This document shows positions 43,545 to 52,001 of a DNA stretch of 64,000 nt, piece after piece. Made by a program: the position numbers and the translations under genes. Under the pieces are notes generated by a model. The model saw only the letters and a list, made by a program, of their open reading frames with translations, made no database searches and was not told where the DNA came from. The DNA comes from Clostridium_AD sp964467165 (GTDB taxonomy: Bacteria; Bacillota; Clostridia; Clostridiales; Clostridiaceae). Location of the stretch: NCBI GenBank assembly GCA_964467165.1, contig CAYXOL010000001.1:264227-328226 (forward strand), given 5' to 3'. Every line of letters begins with the position of its first letter. The stretch's first letter is position 1.

Positions 43545-44411
43545 ATGTATAATGTTTATGAACCACATCCTTATAGTGCTAACACCCCAATGTATAATCC
43601 ATACAATATGTATAATGTTTATAGAACCTATCCTTATTACATTAACACACCCATGTATACTTATACTGATGAAATGGGGTTAGATTCAAGATTTGATTTT
43701 TTGCAATCAACAAATGATGATGATTTAATTCAGTTAAAAGATTATGGACCAGAACCCTTTGTAGTTAATATTGCTGAGGCTACGAGGCTAAACAATACTT
43801 TTCGAACTGCTTTATGGACAGGAAACCATTTGCAACTTACCTTGATGAGCATCAATGTTGGGGAAGATATAGGTTTAGAGGTTCATCCTAACCTTGATCA
43901 ATTCATACGTGTTGAAGAAGGTCAAGGACTTGTTAAAATGGGCGACTGTAAATATAACTTGGATTTTCAAAGAAACGTCTATGATGATTTTGTGTTCATC
44001 ATACCTGCTGGTAAATGGCATAACCTAATCAATACTGGTGATACTCCACTTAAATTATACTCTATTTATGCGCCAACTCAGCATCCACATGGTACAGTTC
44101 AGGTAACTAAAGCAGATGCACAAGCTGCGCAGGAGCACCGCGGTGACTACTATCAAAAGGAACAAAGAGCTACTAGGCAAACCAAAGAATTTACCTTAAG
44201 TGAACTTGCTCAGTATAATGGTACTATGGGAAAACCTGCTTATGTAGCAGTTAATGGAATTGTATATGATGTAAGCGATATTTCAAAATGGAGCGGAGGT
44301 ACACACTTTGGCTTAACTGCTGGTAAAGATTTAAGCCCTCAGTTTGAAGGCTGCCATGGAGTATCAAGCAAACTAACTAAGCTACCTAAGGTTGGTATAC
44401 TTAAGGTGTAA
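43545..44411 (+). CDS. Cupin / cytochrome b5-like heme-binding fusion, candidate spore coat protein
   Basis: A 288-residue fusion. The N-terminus has two copies of a 21-residue Tyr/Pro/Asn-rich repeat starting MYNVYEPHPYSANTPMYNPY, of coat-protein character. A cupin domain follows (about 60-185): EVHPNLDQFIRVEEGQG and PAGKWHNLINTGD carry the metal-binding His and Glu residues. The last ~75 residues are a cytochrome b5-like module (FTLSELAQYNGTMGKPAYVA, ISKWSGGTHFGLTAG) with one clear axial-type His in THFG and another in GCHGV. The SigK-like promoter and the neighbouring ferritin-like and SASP genes suggest a spore outer-layer role. ATG at 43545 follows AAAGGAATAG. Confidence 0.85.
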   Translation: MYNVYEPHPYSANTPMYNPYNMYNVYRTYPYYINTPMYTYTDEMGLDSRFDFLQSTNDDDLIQLKDYGPEPFVVNIAEATRLNNTFRTALWTGNHLQLTLMSINVGEDIGLEVHPNLDQFIRVEEGQGLVKMGDCKYNLDFQRNVYDDFVFIIPAGKWHNLINTGDTPLKLYSIYAPTQHPHGTVQVTKADAQAAQEHRGDYYQKEQRATRQTKEFTLSELAQYNGTMGKPAYVAVNGIVYDVSDISKWSGGTHFGLTAGKDLSPQFEGCHGVSSKLTKLPKVGILKV

Positions 44412-44424
44412 GCAAAAAAAATAT

Positions 44425-44461
44425 AAAATGAGATAACTTAAATACTAAGCTATCTCATTTT
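44425..44461. terminator. Bidirectional terminator between convergent cupin and ferritin-like genes
   Basis: AAAATGAGATA (44425-44435) pairs with TATCTCATTTT (44451-44461), extended inward by ACTTA/TAAGC with one mismatch. A-run on one side and T-run on the other serve both directions. Confidence 0.8.
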
Positions 44462-44475
44462 ATTTTTATACTCTA

Positions 44476-45207
44476 TTAATAGTAACCTCTTGCCATCTTA
44501 CTCTTTGCAAGTAGCTGTGATGTACCGTCTCTTTCCCATTGTTCAACTTGTTCTATGGCCTCCTGAGGGGTCTTTCCTAGTCCAACAAGCACTCCTGATA
44601 GTATAAATTCCTGATATAAATGTTCTGGATTAATCCCTTCTTTAGCTTCTGCTAAAGCACGAATTACCAATGGTGTTATATATGTTACCCATTCATCTGG
44701 TGTAAATTTAGAGGTATCTTGTACCAAGCCTCTATTCATATATGGAGTATTTAACCCGCTGTTTAAAGTAAACAGATAATTGTATTTAGTTGAGTGTTTT
44801 ATCTCGTCTGTAATGATATCAAATAAAACATCTCTATATGCTCCCCGAGGCAAAGCTCTTCTAATTGCTCTGTATTTTTCTACTGCTCTTAGCTCTCCAA
44901 ATAAAGCTTTTTTAATACCCTCTAAATAAGATTTTGGTTTTTCAAAGGTTTCATCCTCACCAGGTGGTACTTCCATACCTGTAAAATCTTTATATATTTT
45001 TCTAAATAATCTATTATGTTTGCGTTCATCATCCCTTATAGAAACTATAATATCCTTCTCTTCTATAGTAGGCGCAACACTTATAAGATACTCATAAAAA
45101 AGTTCATCTTCTCTTTCGCCTTGAACTGCTTTTTTCACCCCCACAAGTACTTCCTGTAATTGAGGATTATACATCATTTGATTCTCTGCTCTTGGCATAA
45201 TATACAT
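44476..45207 (-). CDS. Ferritin-like domain protein, candidate spore protein
   Basis: About 243 residues with two ferritin-like four-helix units in tandem. Each unit has a Glu pair: EREDELFYEYL with EKDIIVSIRDDERKH in the first half, and ELRAVEKYRAIR with DIITDEIKHSTKYNYL in the second; D/E-x-x-H motifs are typical di-iron or di-manganese ligands. The C-terminal ~60 residues are helical and contain PEHLYQEFILSGVLVGLGKT. ATG at 45207 follows CAGGGGGAA; an in-frame ATG 27 bp upstream lacks a site. A SigK-like promoter lies 30 bp upstream, so late mother-cell expression is likely and it may travel with the convergent cupin protein. Confidence 0.8.
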   Translation of the reverse strand: MYIMPRAENQMMYNPQLQEVLVGVKKAVQGEREDELFYEYLISVAPTIEEKDIIVSIRDDERKHNRLFRKIYKDFTGMEVPPGEDETFEKPKSYLEGIKKALFGELRAVEKYRAIRRALPRGAYRDVLFDIITDEIKHSTKYNYLFTLNSGLNTPYMNRGLVQDTSKFTPDEWVTYITPLVIRALAEAKEGINPEHLYQEFILSGVLVGLGKTPQEAIEQVEQWERDGTSQLLAKSKMARGYY

Positions 45208-45237
45208 AGATTTCCCCCTGAAATAGTAATTCAATAA

Positions 45238-45264
45238 TATTTTATGTTATATTTTTATAAATGT
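45238..45264 (-). promoter_or_regulatory. SigK-like promoter of the ferritin-like gene
   Basis: On the minus strand AC (45263-45264), 16 bp, then CATAAAATA (45238-45246), matching AC-N16/17-CATAnnnTA. The predicted start falls about 25 bp before the ATG at 45207. Confidence 0.45.
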
Positions 45265-45373
45265 GATTTTTTGCACTTATATATTTATCATATATTTGAA
45301 TCTAAATTTAGATCATACTAATATTGTTTTTAAATTGTCCTAACTACTTCTCTAAATATCAGAATAATATGAA

Positions 45374-45398
45374 AAAAGGGAGCTGATGGCTCCCTTTT
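45374..45398 (-). terminator. Intrinsic terminator of the SASP gene
   Basis: AAAAGGGAGC (45374-45383) pairs with GCTCCCTTTT (45389-45398) around a 5-nt loop, three bases beyond the SASP stop codon. Confidence 0.85.
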
Positions 45399-45400
45399 AA

Positions 45401-45586
45401 TTATAAATTATTTTCGTAAGTTTCTACCATTTTCTTAACCATTTGTCCGCCAATTGAACCTGCCTCTCTAGAAGTTAATTCTCCATTGTATCCATCTTTT
45501 AAAGTAACTCCAACTTGACTAGCTGCTTCCATTTTAAATTTGTTTAGTCCTTCTCTAGCTTGTGGTACTAATGTTCTGTTTGCCAT
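45401..45586 (-). CDS. Alpha/beta-type small acid-soluble spore protein
   Basis: A 61-residue SASP that coats and protects DNA in the dormant spore and is degraded on germination. Both family blocks are present: the central KFKMEAASQVGVTLKDGYNG, containing the germination-protease site around MEAASQ, and SREAGSIGGQMVKKMVETYE. It is one of the best proofs that the host makes endospores. ATG at 45586 follows CTAGGAGGTAA. A SigG-type promoter is visible upstream and a strong terminator downstream. Confidence 0.97.
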   Translation of the reverse strand: MANRTLVPQAREGLNKFKMEAASQVGVTLKDGYNGELTSREAGSIGGQMVKKMVETYENNL

Positions 45587-45635
45587 ATAAATTACCTCCT
45601 AGATTTTTATTAGCTTTTACTTGTACTTGTAATAA

Positions 45636-45665
45636 TAATTTGTGTAATATTATTATTAATATTCA
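45636..45665 (-). promoter_or_regulatory. SigG-like promoter of the SASP gene
   Basis: TGAATA (45660-45665, minus strand), 17 bp, CAAATTA (45636-45642). Forespore SigG promoters follow TGAATA-N17/18-CATnnTA; one base in the -10 departs. The start site would be about 45 bp before the ATG. Confidence 0.5.
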
Positions 45666-45727
45666 TAGAAATTACTGTCTATATTAATTGAAAAATGTAA
45701 AAATAGAACTTAATGTTAAATTTATAT

Positions 45728-47710
45728 TTAGATACTTCTTCCCAATTCATAACCACTCCAAATTGCGTTCATAATATTACGAACTTCTCTAGAATCTCCT
45801 ATGTTATAAAGTACCTTCTCACCATCATTAAGACTATTATACAAATCATTCTTTTGACGGTACCCAACAGCGGTAATAACTGTATCAGCTGAAATCTCAG
45901 CCAGTCCTTCTGCATTATTTATAACTACTGAATGCATATTTACTTTTTCAACTTTTGTATTTTTATAAACATCTACATTGTTAAATGCTAAAAGTTCAAC
46001 TAACATTGAATAATTCATCATAGGCATCCCATGAGGTCCACCTAAAACATCACTTTTCATTTCAACAACACTTACTTTTTTGCCCATCTGTCCTAACCAT
46101 AAGGCAGCTTCACAGCCTACAAGTCCTCCACCAACAACAACTATTTCATTACCTGCTTTGGATACATCTAGTAACACCTCATTTGCAGTATATACGTTGT
46201 TTTCGCTTCCAAAATCAATACTAATTGGAGATGAACCTGTTGCAACTACAATTACATCTGCATCAAATTTTTCAACATATGCTTTATCTACTGCTGTATT
46301 CTTTATAACATTTATACTAAGTTTTTCTAGTTGGTATTCGTACCATTTAATTAATTCTCTATCATCAGTTTTGAAATCCGGAACAGAACCTGGAATAATA
46401 TTTCCACCTAATTTATTGGATTTTTCAACTATGGTTACTTTATGACCACGAATTGTTGCTGCGCATGCGCACTCCATACCTGCAAGTCCAGCACCAATTA
46501 CCAATACTTTCTTTGGCGAATTAGTATTGCTTAAACCATATTTTTCTTCTCTTCCGCAAGCAGGATTAACTGCGCAGGACAATGGAGAACCTGTGGCAAT
46601 TCTTCCCATACATCCATCGTGACAAGAAAGACAAGGACGAATATCCTTAAAATTGCCTGTACGAATTTTCTCGGGAAGATAAGGATCTGCAAGAAGTGGT
46701 CGTCCATATGATACTATATCACAACAGCCATTAAGTGCATCTAATGCAATATCAGGATTGTCCAATCTGCCTGCAAGTATAACAGGAACATCAACCACTT
46801 TTTTCACAGCTCTTCCAAATTCACGATACATTCCATTTTCAAAGTACATTGGTGGGTGATTCCAGTACCACGAATCATAAGTTCCTGCATCAACATTTAG
46901 CATATCATACCCAGCTTCTACTAAAATCTTTGCAGCTTCTAAACCTTCTTCCAAATCTTTTCCTTTTTCCTGGGCTTCTTCTCCTGGTAATATACCTTTA
47001 CGAAGAGCTTTTATAAAGGATTTAACACTATAGCGCAAAGATACTGGAAAATCTTCACCACATACTTTTTTCACACCTTTTACAATATCAGTTGCGATTT
47101 TTAACCTTGCCCTTAAATCTCCGCCGTATTCATCAGTACGTTTATTATAAAAACTGATTGCAAATTGATCAAGTAAGTAGCCTTCATGTACTGCATGGAT
47201 TTCAATACCATCAAAACCGCCTTGTTTTGCAATTGCTGCAGATTTTATAAAATTATTAATCAAAACTTGAATTTCTTCAGTTGTCATTTCTCGATGAATT
47301 ATGCTTGGTTCAAAACGGTTTTCATTAATAGATGGGGCTATGTGTTTTTTTACAAGTCCTGGAATTGCAGAACGACCTAGCCCACCTGTAAGTTGTAAAA
47401 ATATTTTAGAATCATAAGCATGAATTCTTTCAATCATAGACGCTACAGAACTACAAAATAATGCAGGTCTGTATGTTGGACATGGCATTATTAAATCTTC
47501 CACTTCATTATAATCTATGTTACAGATACCAGTAATAATTAACCCAGTACCACCTTTAGCACGTTCTACATAATAGTTTTGCGCATTTTCATTAAACCCA
47601 CCATTTGGGTCAGCATAAAAAACTAATCCCATTGGCGCCATGGAAATTCTATTTTTTAATTTCAACTTGCCTATTGTTATTGGTTCAAAAAGTTTTTGAT
47701 ACTTGTTCAC
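45728..47710 (-). CDS. 2-enoate reductase-like NADH:flavin oxidoreductase (old yellow enzyme family, Fe-S)
   Basis: A 660-residue enzyme of the 2,4-dienoyl-CoA reductase/enoate reductase group. Residues 1-~370 are the FMN TIM barrel (KLKNRISMAPMG, DGIEIHAVHEGYLLDQF); the Fe-S cluster Cys lie in CLSCHDGCMGR and LSCAVNP; the C-terminal half holds FAD and NAD(H) Rossmann motifs VLVIGAGLAGMECA and VVVGGGLVGCEAA. Relatives in Clostridium reduce C=C bonds of enoates such as cinnamate in Stickland fermentation. Substrate not decidable here. Start is GTG at 47710 behind GAAGGAGGG. A TetR gene is divergent, with an imperfect operator dyad 27 bp before this start. Confidence 0.9.
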   Translation of the reverse strand: MNKYQKLFEPITIGKLKLKNRISMAPMGLVFYADPNGGFNENAQNYYVERAKGGTGLIITGICNIDYNEVEDLIMPCPTYRPALFCSSVASMIERIHAYDSKIFLQLTGGLGRSAIPGLVKKHIAPSINENRFEPSIIHREMTTEEIQVLINNFIKSAAIAKQGGFDGIEIHAVHEGYLLDQFAISFYNKRTDEYGGDLRARLKIATDIVKGVKKVCGEDFPVSLRYSVKSFIKALRKGILPGEEAQEKGKDLEEGLEAAKILVEAGYDMLNVDAGTYDSWYWNHPPMYFENGMYREFGRAVKKVVDVPVILAGRLDNPDIALDALNGCCDIVSYGRPLLADPYLPEKIRTGNFKDIRPCLSCHDGCMGRIATGSPLSCAVNPACGREEKYGLSNTNSPKKVLVIGAGLAGMECACAATIRGHKVTIVEKSNKLGGNIIPGSVPDFKTDDRELIKWYEYQLEKLSINVIKNTAVDKAYVEKFDADVIVVATGSSPISIDFGSENNVYTANEVLLDVSKAGNEIVVVGGGLVGCEAALWLGQMGKKVSVVEMKSDVLGGPHGMPMMNYSMLVELLAFNNVDVYKNTKVEKVNMHSVVINNAEGLAEISADTVITAVGYRQKNDLYNSLNDGEKVLYNIGDSREVRNIMNAIWSGYELGRSI

Positions 47711-47736
47711 AAAAATCCCTCCTTCATATTTAACAA

Positions 47737-47757
47737 AATCAGTTCGGCGAATTGATT
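47737..47757. promoter_or_regulatory. Putative TetR operator between the enoate reductase and TetR genes
   Basis: AATCAGTTCGGCGAATTGATT is a 21-bp dyad with 9 of 10 pairs, centred near 47747 and 27 bp upstream of the reductase start. It is the only strong dyad in the divergent region. Confidence 0.55.
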
Positions 47758-47991
47758 ATGTTAAAATCTTAACACCTAAATTTATGAGAATCAAATTTAA
47801 AAATGTCAATATAAACCTTTCCTGTCACATAATACTGTAAGAGGTCACCATATCGCATTATTCCTCATGTTATCAAAATATTAAATTTTCCAAGGTGAAT
47901 TTTCATATAGGGTATACTTGCATATAATTACTGTTACATATTTAATTTTATATGATATAATAATACTTAATTTAAAAAAAGGAATGATATT

Positions 47992-48600
47992 GTGAAAGAA
48001 ATTACAAAACGAAAAAAACAAGCCCTTGAGACAAGAGAAAAGATATATAATATTTCAATCCAATTAATCAAAGAGTTTGGATATGATAATGTTAAAATAA
48101 CTACAATTTGTGATAAAGCAGAAGTTTCTATTGGCAGCTTTTATCACCATTTCAAAAATAAAGCTGGAATCATTGTTGAGCTTTATTCAATATGTGATAT
48201 TTATTTTTCAGAAATCATACTTCCAGCTTTATTAAAAAGCTCAAATTCTTATTACAATAAAATTATAGATTATACTGTTTCGCAAATGCAGTATGCACTT
48301 GATATTGGAAATGATTGTTCCACACAATTATATAAGGCACAAATAACAGATGGGAACGAATTTTTTTTATCTATGGAAAGAGGATTACCAAATGGTCTTT
48401 GTTATTTAATTCAATGTGCGCAAACAAACAGTGAACTCGAAGGAAATATTGCAGCAATTGATTTAGCTAAGGAAATATTGATTATTTCAAGAGGAATACT
48501 CTATAATTGGTGTGTTTCTGAAGGAAAGTCTGATATTATTTATGAATCAAAACGCATGGTATCCAATTATCTATTATATTATAAAACTAAAGAGCAATAA
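47992..48600 (+). CDS. TetR/AcrR family regulator
   Basis: A 202-residue repressor with a basic N-terminus, a helix-turn-helix at about 15-60 (LIKEFGYDNVKITTICDKAE and VSIGSFYHHFKNKAGIIVEL, where FYHHFKNKAGI is the classic TetR signature) and a helical ligand domain. Start is GTG at 47992 with AAAAGGAATGA upstream. Divergent from the enoate reductase gene, it probably represses that gene through the dyad at 47737-47757, with an enoate or related acid as inducer (inference). Confidence 0.9.
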   Translation: MKEITKRKKQALETREKIYNISIQLIKEFGYDNVKITTICDKAEVSIGSFYHHFKNKAGIIVELYSICDIYFSEIILPALLKSSNSYYNKIIDYTVSQMQYALDIGNDCSTQLYKAQITDGNEFFLSMERGLPNGLCYLIQCAQTNSELEGNIAAIDLAKEILIISRGILYNWCVSEGKSDIIYESKRMVSNYLLYYKTKEQ

Positions 48601-48608
48601 ATTTTATT

Positions 48609-48740
48609 TTACTTAAGTAAATCAAGGCTACTATTATTACTACATATTTTATCAATTAATTTATCTATGACTTTCTTATCTAAATTTTTAACATGAAAAT
48701 CAAATTCATTATCGGTAAAATATGTATTTTTTTGCTTTTT
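48609..48740 (-). pseudogene. 3' fragment of an unidentified gene
   Basis: A 43-codon frame without a start codon, reading TYFTDNEFDFHVKNLDKKVI and ending in NSSLDLLK before TAA. It follows the frameshifted gene at 48748 in the same orientation and may be the relic of the next gene in the polymerase cassette. Family unknown. Confidence 0.35.
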
Positions 48741-48747
48741 ATTAACA

Positions 48748-49033
48748 TTATTTTATCAAACCACTGAGCTTTTGAGCAACTTCTTTTATGTCTAACCCAT
48801 TAGTAAATGCAAGACAGGTTCCAGAAGGATTCCCATTTGAATTCTGTGGAGGCTATTCTACTAATAGATTTATTATTTAAAAGAATAGACACTCTCCCCC
48901 TTTCCATCAAAGCCTCCATATATTCTCCTTCTATACTCCAATATCCGTGGTTATGAGAGAAAGGAGTAATGGATCCAAATTCTTTTTTCTGCTTCTTTAT
49001 ATCAATAAAATAAGAAGATTGAAGTTTAACCAT
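48748..49033 (-). pseudogene. Frameshifted hypothetical gene of the Y-polymerase cassette
   Basis: From ATG at 49033, overlapping the previous stop by 8 bp, the frame reads MVKLQSSYFIDIKKQKKEFG and SHNHGYWSIEGEYMEALMER, then leaves the coding frame near IASTEF. The continuation in another frame reads NSNGNPSGTCLAFTNGLDIK and EVAQKLSGLIK before TAA at 48748. A single indel therefore separates an otherwise convincing protein of about 95 residues. Unless this is a sequencing error the gene is broken. The family is not one I can name; its position behind a Y-family polymerase and a small helical protein suggests an accessory role in the SOS-induced cassette. Confidence 0.5.
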
Positions 49034-49286
49034 TTTTCCGCACTCCAATCCATGTTCTTTCTTCTATAAGTAATTTCTCGTTTTTTGTATGATATACATA
49101 CATTTCTCTGCTTTTATCTTTTTTATGTTTTTCTGCATACTCCTTAAGCGCTTCTTTTCCTTCATCATAAGCATTTATGACAGAAAGTTCATTTACAATT
49201 CTTCTGCCTTCCTGAGAATATGCATCTATAGCTTCTAGCAATATCCATTTATCAACATACATATTTCTTGCTTCTTCCCATCTCAT
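49026..49286 (-). CDS. Small hypothetical protein downstream of Y-family polymerase
   Basis: About 86 residues, charged and mostly helical: DKWILLEAIDAYSQEGRRIV at the start, KEALKEYAEKHKKDKSREMY in the middle, and a terminal IEERTWIGVRKNG. ATG at 49286 is chosen because GAGGAG lies 8 nt upstream; an in-frame GTG 9 bp earlier falls inside that site. It begins 28 bp after the polymerase stop, so it is co-transcribed and presumably SOS-inducible. No known domain recognised. Confidence 0.65.
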   Translation of the reverse strand: MRWEEARNMYVDKWILLEAIDAYSQEGRRIVNELSVINAYDEGKEALKEYAEKHKKDKSREMYVYHTKNEKLLIEERTWIGVRKNG

Positions 49287-49314
49287 ATAAAACACTCCTC
49301 ATTTATAAAATCTC

Positions 49315-50565
49315 TTACAACATAGAACTCATCAGTAGATAATCTTCTTCCCCTATTCCTCCACACATAGCACTTAGCCCTGAATGAATAAAACAGGATT
49401 TACTAATGGCTTTATGACCATACTTTAGTCTAATTTCATCAACTACTTTGTTTAGCTTACTATCTTTTTCATAATTAAAAGTATCAAGTAAAGAACATTG
49501 ATAAAAATCATTTCCGCAAAAACCTGTTATATTAACACCTAGATGTCTTATTGGGCTGCCCTTCCACACATTATCAAATAAATAGCAGACTATTTCATAT
49601 ATCTTTCTTGTTGAGTCTGTAGCTACTGTTAATTTCTGTTGGCGTGAATAAAAAGCCATGTCTATTCCTCTTATACTTACCGAAACTACAGTGCAACAGT
49701 TCCGTGAATCCCTTAAACGCATAGATACTGTTTCACACAAGGATAACAATACTCTATGAGCCGTATCACTATCTTCAACATCAAAAGGTATTGTTGTAGA
49801 ATTTCCTATACCCTTCATTTCAATATAATTACTCTTTCTAACTTCTGAAAATTCAATGCCATTTGCATAATTCCAAATTACCTGCCCGTGGCTCTTAAGC
49901 TTATTTTTTAAAATATCTAAATTATAATTGGCTAACTCTCCAATTGTATTGATATTTAAACTATGCAATTTAGGTGCTGTAGCTCTACCTACCATAAACA
50001 AATCTTCAACAGGTAGTGACCACATCTTTTCCTTTATTTCATAAGAAAAAAGTGTATGTATTCTATTAGGCTTTTTAAAATCTGAGGCTACCTTTGCCAG
50101 CAGCTTATTATTAGATATGCCTATATTTACTGTAAACCCAAGCTCCTTATTTATCCTATCTTTTATAGTTTCAGCTAGCTCAATATAGTCTGGATATAAA
50201 TGCTCCATATTAGAAAAATCTAAAAAGCTTTCGTCTACACTAAATCTTTGAATTTGCGGAGTATATTCCAGCAATATTTGATGCATAGCTGAGCTACATT
50301 TCATGTACAGCCAATACCTAGGTGGCACTATTACTATATTGGGACATTTAGCCCTAGCATTATATAGTGTTTCCCCTGTTTGAATATTAAATTTTTTAGC
50401 TGGTATGGATTTAGCTAAAACAATACCGTGCCTAGACTCCTCATCACCACCTACTACGGATGGTATTGCTCTAAGGTCTATTTGCTCCCCTTGCTGTAAT
50501 CTATAAGCTGCTTCCCAAGAAAGGTAAGCACTATTTGCATCTATGTGAAATATCAGTCTACTCAT
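49315..50565 (-). CDS. Y-family DNA polymerase (DinB/UmuC-like)
   Basis: A 416-residue translesion polymerase. Catalytic acidic residues are Asp8 in FHIDANSAYLSWEA and the Asp-Glu pair in FSVDESFLDFS; the fingers contain RHGIVLAKSIPAKKFNIQTG; helix-hairpin-helix and little-finger regions follow (MVGRATAPKLHSLNINTIGE). The length and YLSWEAAYRL point to the UmuC/ImuB-like branch found in clostridia. A perfect GAAC-N4-GTTC LexA box lies 41 bp upstream, so expression should rise after DNA damage. It heads a cassette with one intact small gene and one frameshifted gene. ATG at 50565 follows AGGAAGTAAG. Confidence 0.93.
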   Translation of the reverse strand: MSRLIFHIDANSAYLSWEAAYRLQQGEQIDLRAIPSVVGGDEESRHGIVLAKSIPAKKFNIQTGETLYNARAKCPNIVIVPPRYWLYMKCSSAMHQILLEYTPQIQRFSVDESFLDFSNMEHLYPDYIELAETIKDRINKELGFTVNIGISNNKLLAKVASDFKKPNRIHTLFSYEIKEKMWSLPVEDLFMVGRATAPKLHSLNINTIGELANYNLDILKNKLKSHGQVIWNYANGIEFSEVRKSNYIEMKGIGNSTTIPFDVEDSDTAHRVLLSLCETVSMRLRDSRNCCTVVSVSIRGIDMAFYSRQQKLTVATDSTRKIYEIVCYLFDNVWKGSPIRHLGVNITGFCGNDFYQCSLLDTFNYEKDSKLNKVVDEIRLKYGHKAISKSCFIHSGLSAMCGGIGEEDYLLMSSML

Positions 50566-50605
50566 AACTTACTTCCTTTCTGCAAAGTTTCATACTTCAA
50601 TACTA

Positions 50606-50617
50606 GAACATCAGTTC
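50606..50617. promoter_or_regulatory. LexA (SOS) box of the Y-family polymerase gene
   Basis: GAACATCAGTTC matches the Gram-positive LexA operator core GAAC-N4-GTTC exactly, 41 bp before the polymerase start codon. Confidence 0.8.
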
Positions 50618-50765
50618 GTAATTATTATATCCTATTTCTTAATCTTTTAGAAGTAATTTCATTTACCAAATTAGACCATTGTATTTCTCAAAACCACTGA
50701 AGTTTTTATAGCTAATTTAGTACCAACTTCCACAAATTTCAAACATATGTTGAAATACATAAAAA

Positions 50766-50787
50766 TGGAGCAGAAATTTCTGCTCCA
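50766..50787 (-). terminator. Intrinsic terminator of the potassium channel gene
   Basis: TGGAGCAGAAATTTCTGCTCCA is a perfect 22-bp dyad followed on the minus strand by TTTTT, 57 bp past the channel gene stop. Confidence 0.8.
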
Positions 50788-50843
50788 TAAAATTAATCCC
50801 ATAAGTTATTAAATTAACCTTTGAGTATAAATTCATATTTTTT

Positions 50844-51611
50844 CTATTTTTTTAGCGCTAAAAGTACATTATGGATATTATTTATATCTTCAATATTTAA
50901 TTCATCAAAATTATCTAATCTTGCTTTAATATCTTCAATTGTTTGATTTTTATAGCTTGTACTATCATTTCCTTTCAAAAAAAATGTAGCTATAGTTGCG
51001 GTCAGCATACTCAAAAATCCAATACCAGTTAGCATTATTATTCCTGCAATAATTCTTCCAATTGGGGTTTGTGGAGAAATATCTCCGTATCCGACAGTTG
51101 TTATGGTAACAAAACTCCACCATAGTGCATTTCCAAATGTTATACCTTCTGCAAAATGTATTCCCATCGCTCCTATTATTAATGTAGATAAACTTATCCA
51201 AATAATATAATTAAAATTATTAGTTTTTAAAAATTTATCCATATATTTTCTAAACTTTAAAATCAATGCTCCTGACCTAAATACCTTAGTAAACTTTAGT
51301 AATTTTGATAACCTTAGTATTCTAATTGACTGAAATGCTGAATTGAATGGAATAATAGAAATTAAATCAATAATGTTACTCTTAAAAAACTTGACTTTAT
51401 CTCTAGCTAAAAATAGTCTTGTAAAATAGTCTATAGCGAAAATACTTAATACTACATTATCTATAATAGAAAACTTAATACTTATATTTTGTGGTAAATT
51501 ATATGATAATTCAATTATTAAAATTGCAACAACAACTAAAGCCAATAGCGCCATCAATATTTCATAAACAGCTACAAAATTTTGATCTTTTATTAAGCTA
51601 ATCTTAGTCAT
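50844..51611 (-). CDS. Voltage-gated-type potassium channel (ion_trans_2)
   Basis: About 255 residues with six membrane segments. The pore carries WWSFVTITTVGYGDISPQTP, a textbook K+ selectivity filter (TVGYGD). The fourth segment SIRILRLSKLLKFTKVFRSG has positive residues every third or fourth position, like a voltage sensor. A short cytoplasmic tail (about 40 residues) follows S6. ATG at 51611, preceded by GGGGGTGATTGAA, is preferred over an ATG 15 bp earlier. Monocistronic with a clear terminator. Confidence 0.9.
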   Translation of the reverse strand: MTKISLIKDQNFVAVYEILMALLALVVVAILIIELSYNLPQNISIKFSIIDNVVLSIFAIDYFTRLFLARDKVKFFKSNIIDLISIIPFNSAFQSIRILRLSKLLKFTKVFRSGALILKFRKYMDKFLKTNNFNYIIWISLSTLIIGAMGIHFAEGITFGNALWWSFVTITTVGYGDISPQTPIGRIIAGIIMLTGIGFLSMLTATIATFFLKGNDSTSYKNQTIEDIKARLDNFDELNIEDINNIHNVLLALKK

Positions 51612-51933
51612 TTCAATCACCCCCATCTTTATATGCTATAGAAATTATACATCCATTGTCTCACTTTTAATAGAGCTTCCTGACATTTACTTGTGGACCA
51701 AGCTTAAAACATCATTTGATTCAAGACTATACTTATTCCCAAATAGTCTGTACTCTAGGTGTGCATACAGAAAAATAAAGGGCAAAAGCTCTATGATTTC
51801 CATGCCCTTATCATTGATGATTCAGAATTAAATTTTCTTAATTATACCTTAGAGGAAAGATTAGAAAGGTTCATTTATGTAGGAGGTGACTGAAAGTTAC
51901 CTTCTTGCTATTTAAAAAAGCTCTGTATAAATA
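51612..51933. other. Intergenic region, no gene supported
   Basis: About 320 bp between the channel gene and the CWB2 gene terminator. One possible hairpin (AAGGGCA near 51778 with TGCCCTT near 51804) and a GGAGGTGACT near 51883 are visible, but no frame of convincing composition. Confidence 0.5.
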
Positions 51934-51977
51934 AATAACGCCTTGAAATAACATAAAAGTTATTTCAAGGCGTTATT
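51934..51977 (-). terminator. Intrinsic terminator of the CWB2 protein gene
   Basis: Arms 51934-51952 and 51959-51977 are perfectly complementary over 19 bp with a 6-nt loop. On the minus strand the stem starts in A-rich sequence and ends in GTTATTTATTTAT. Confidence 0.85.
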
Positions 51978-52001
51978 TTATCTAATAAAAGAAGTTTGTC
52001 C

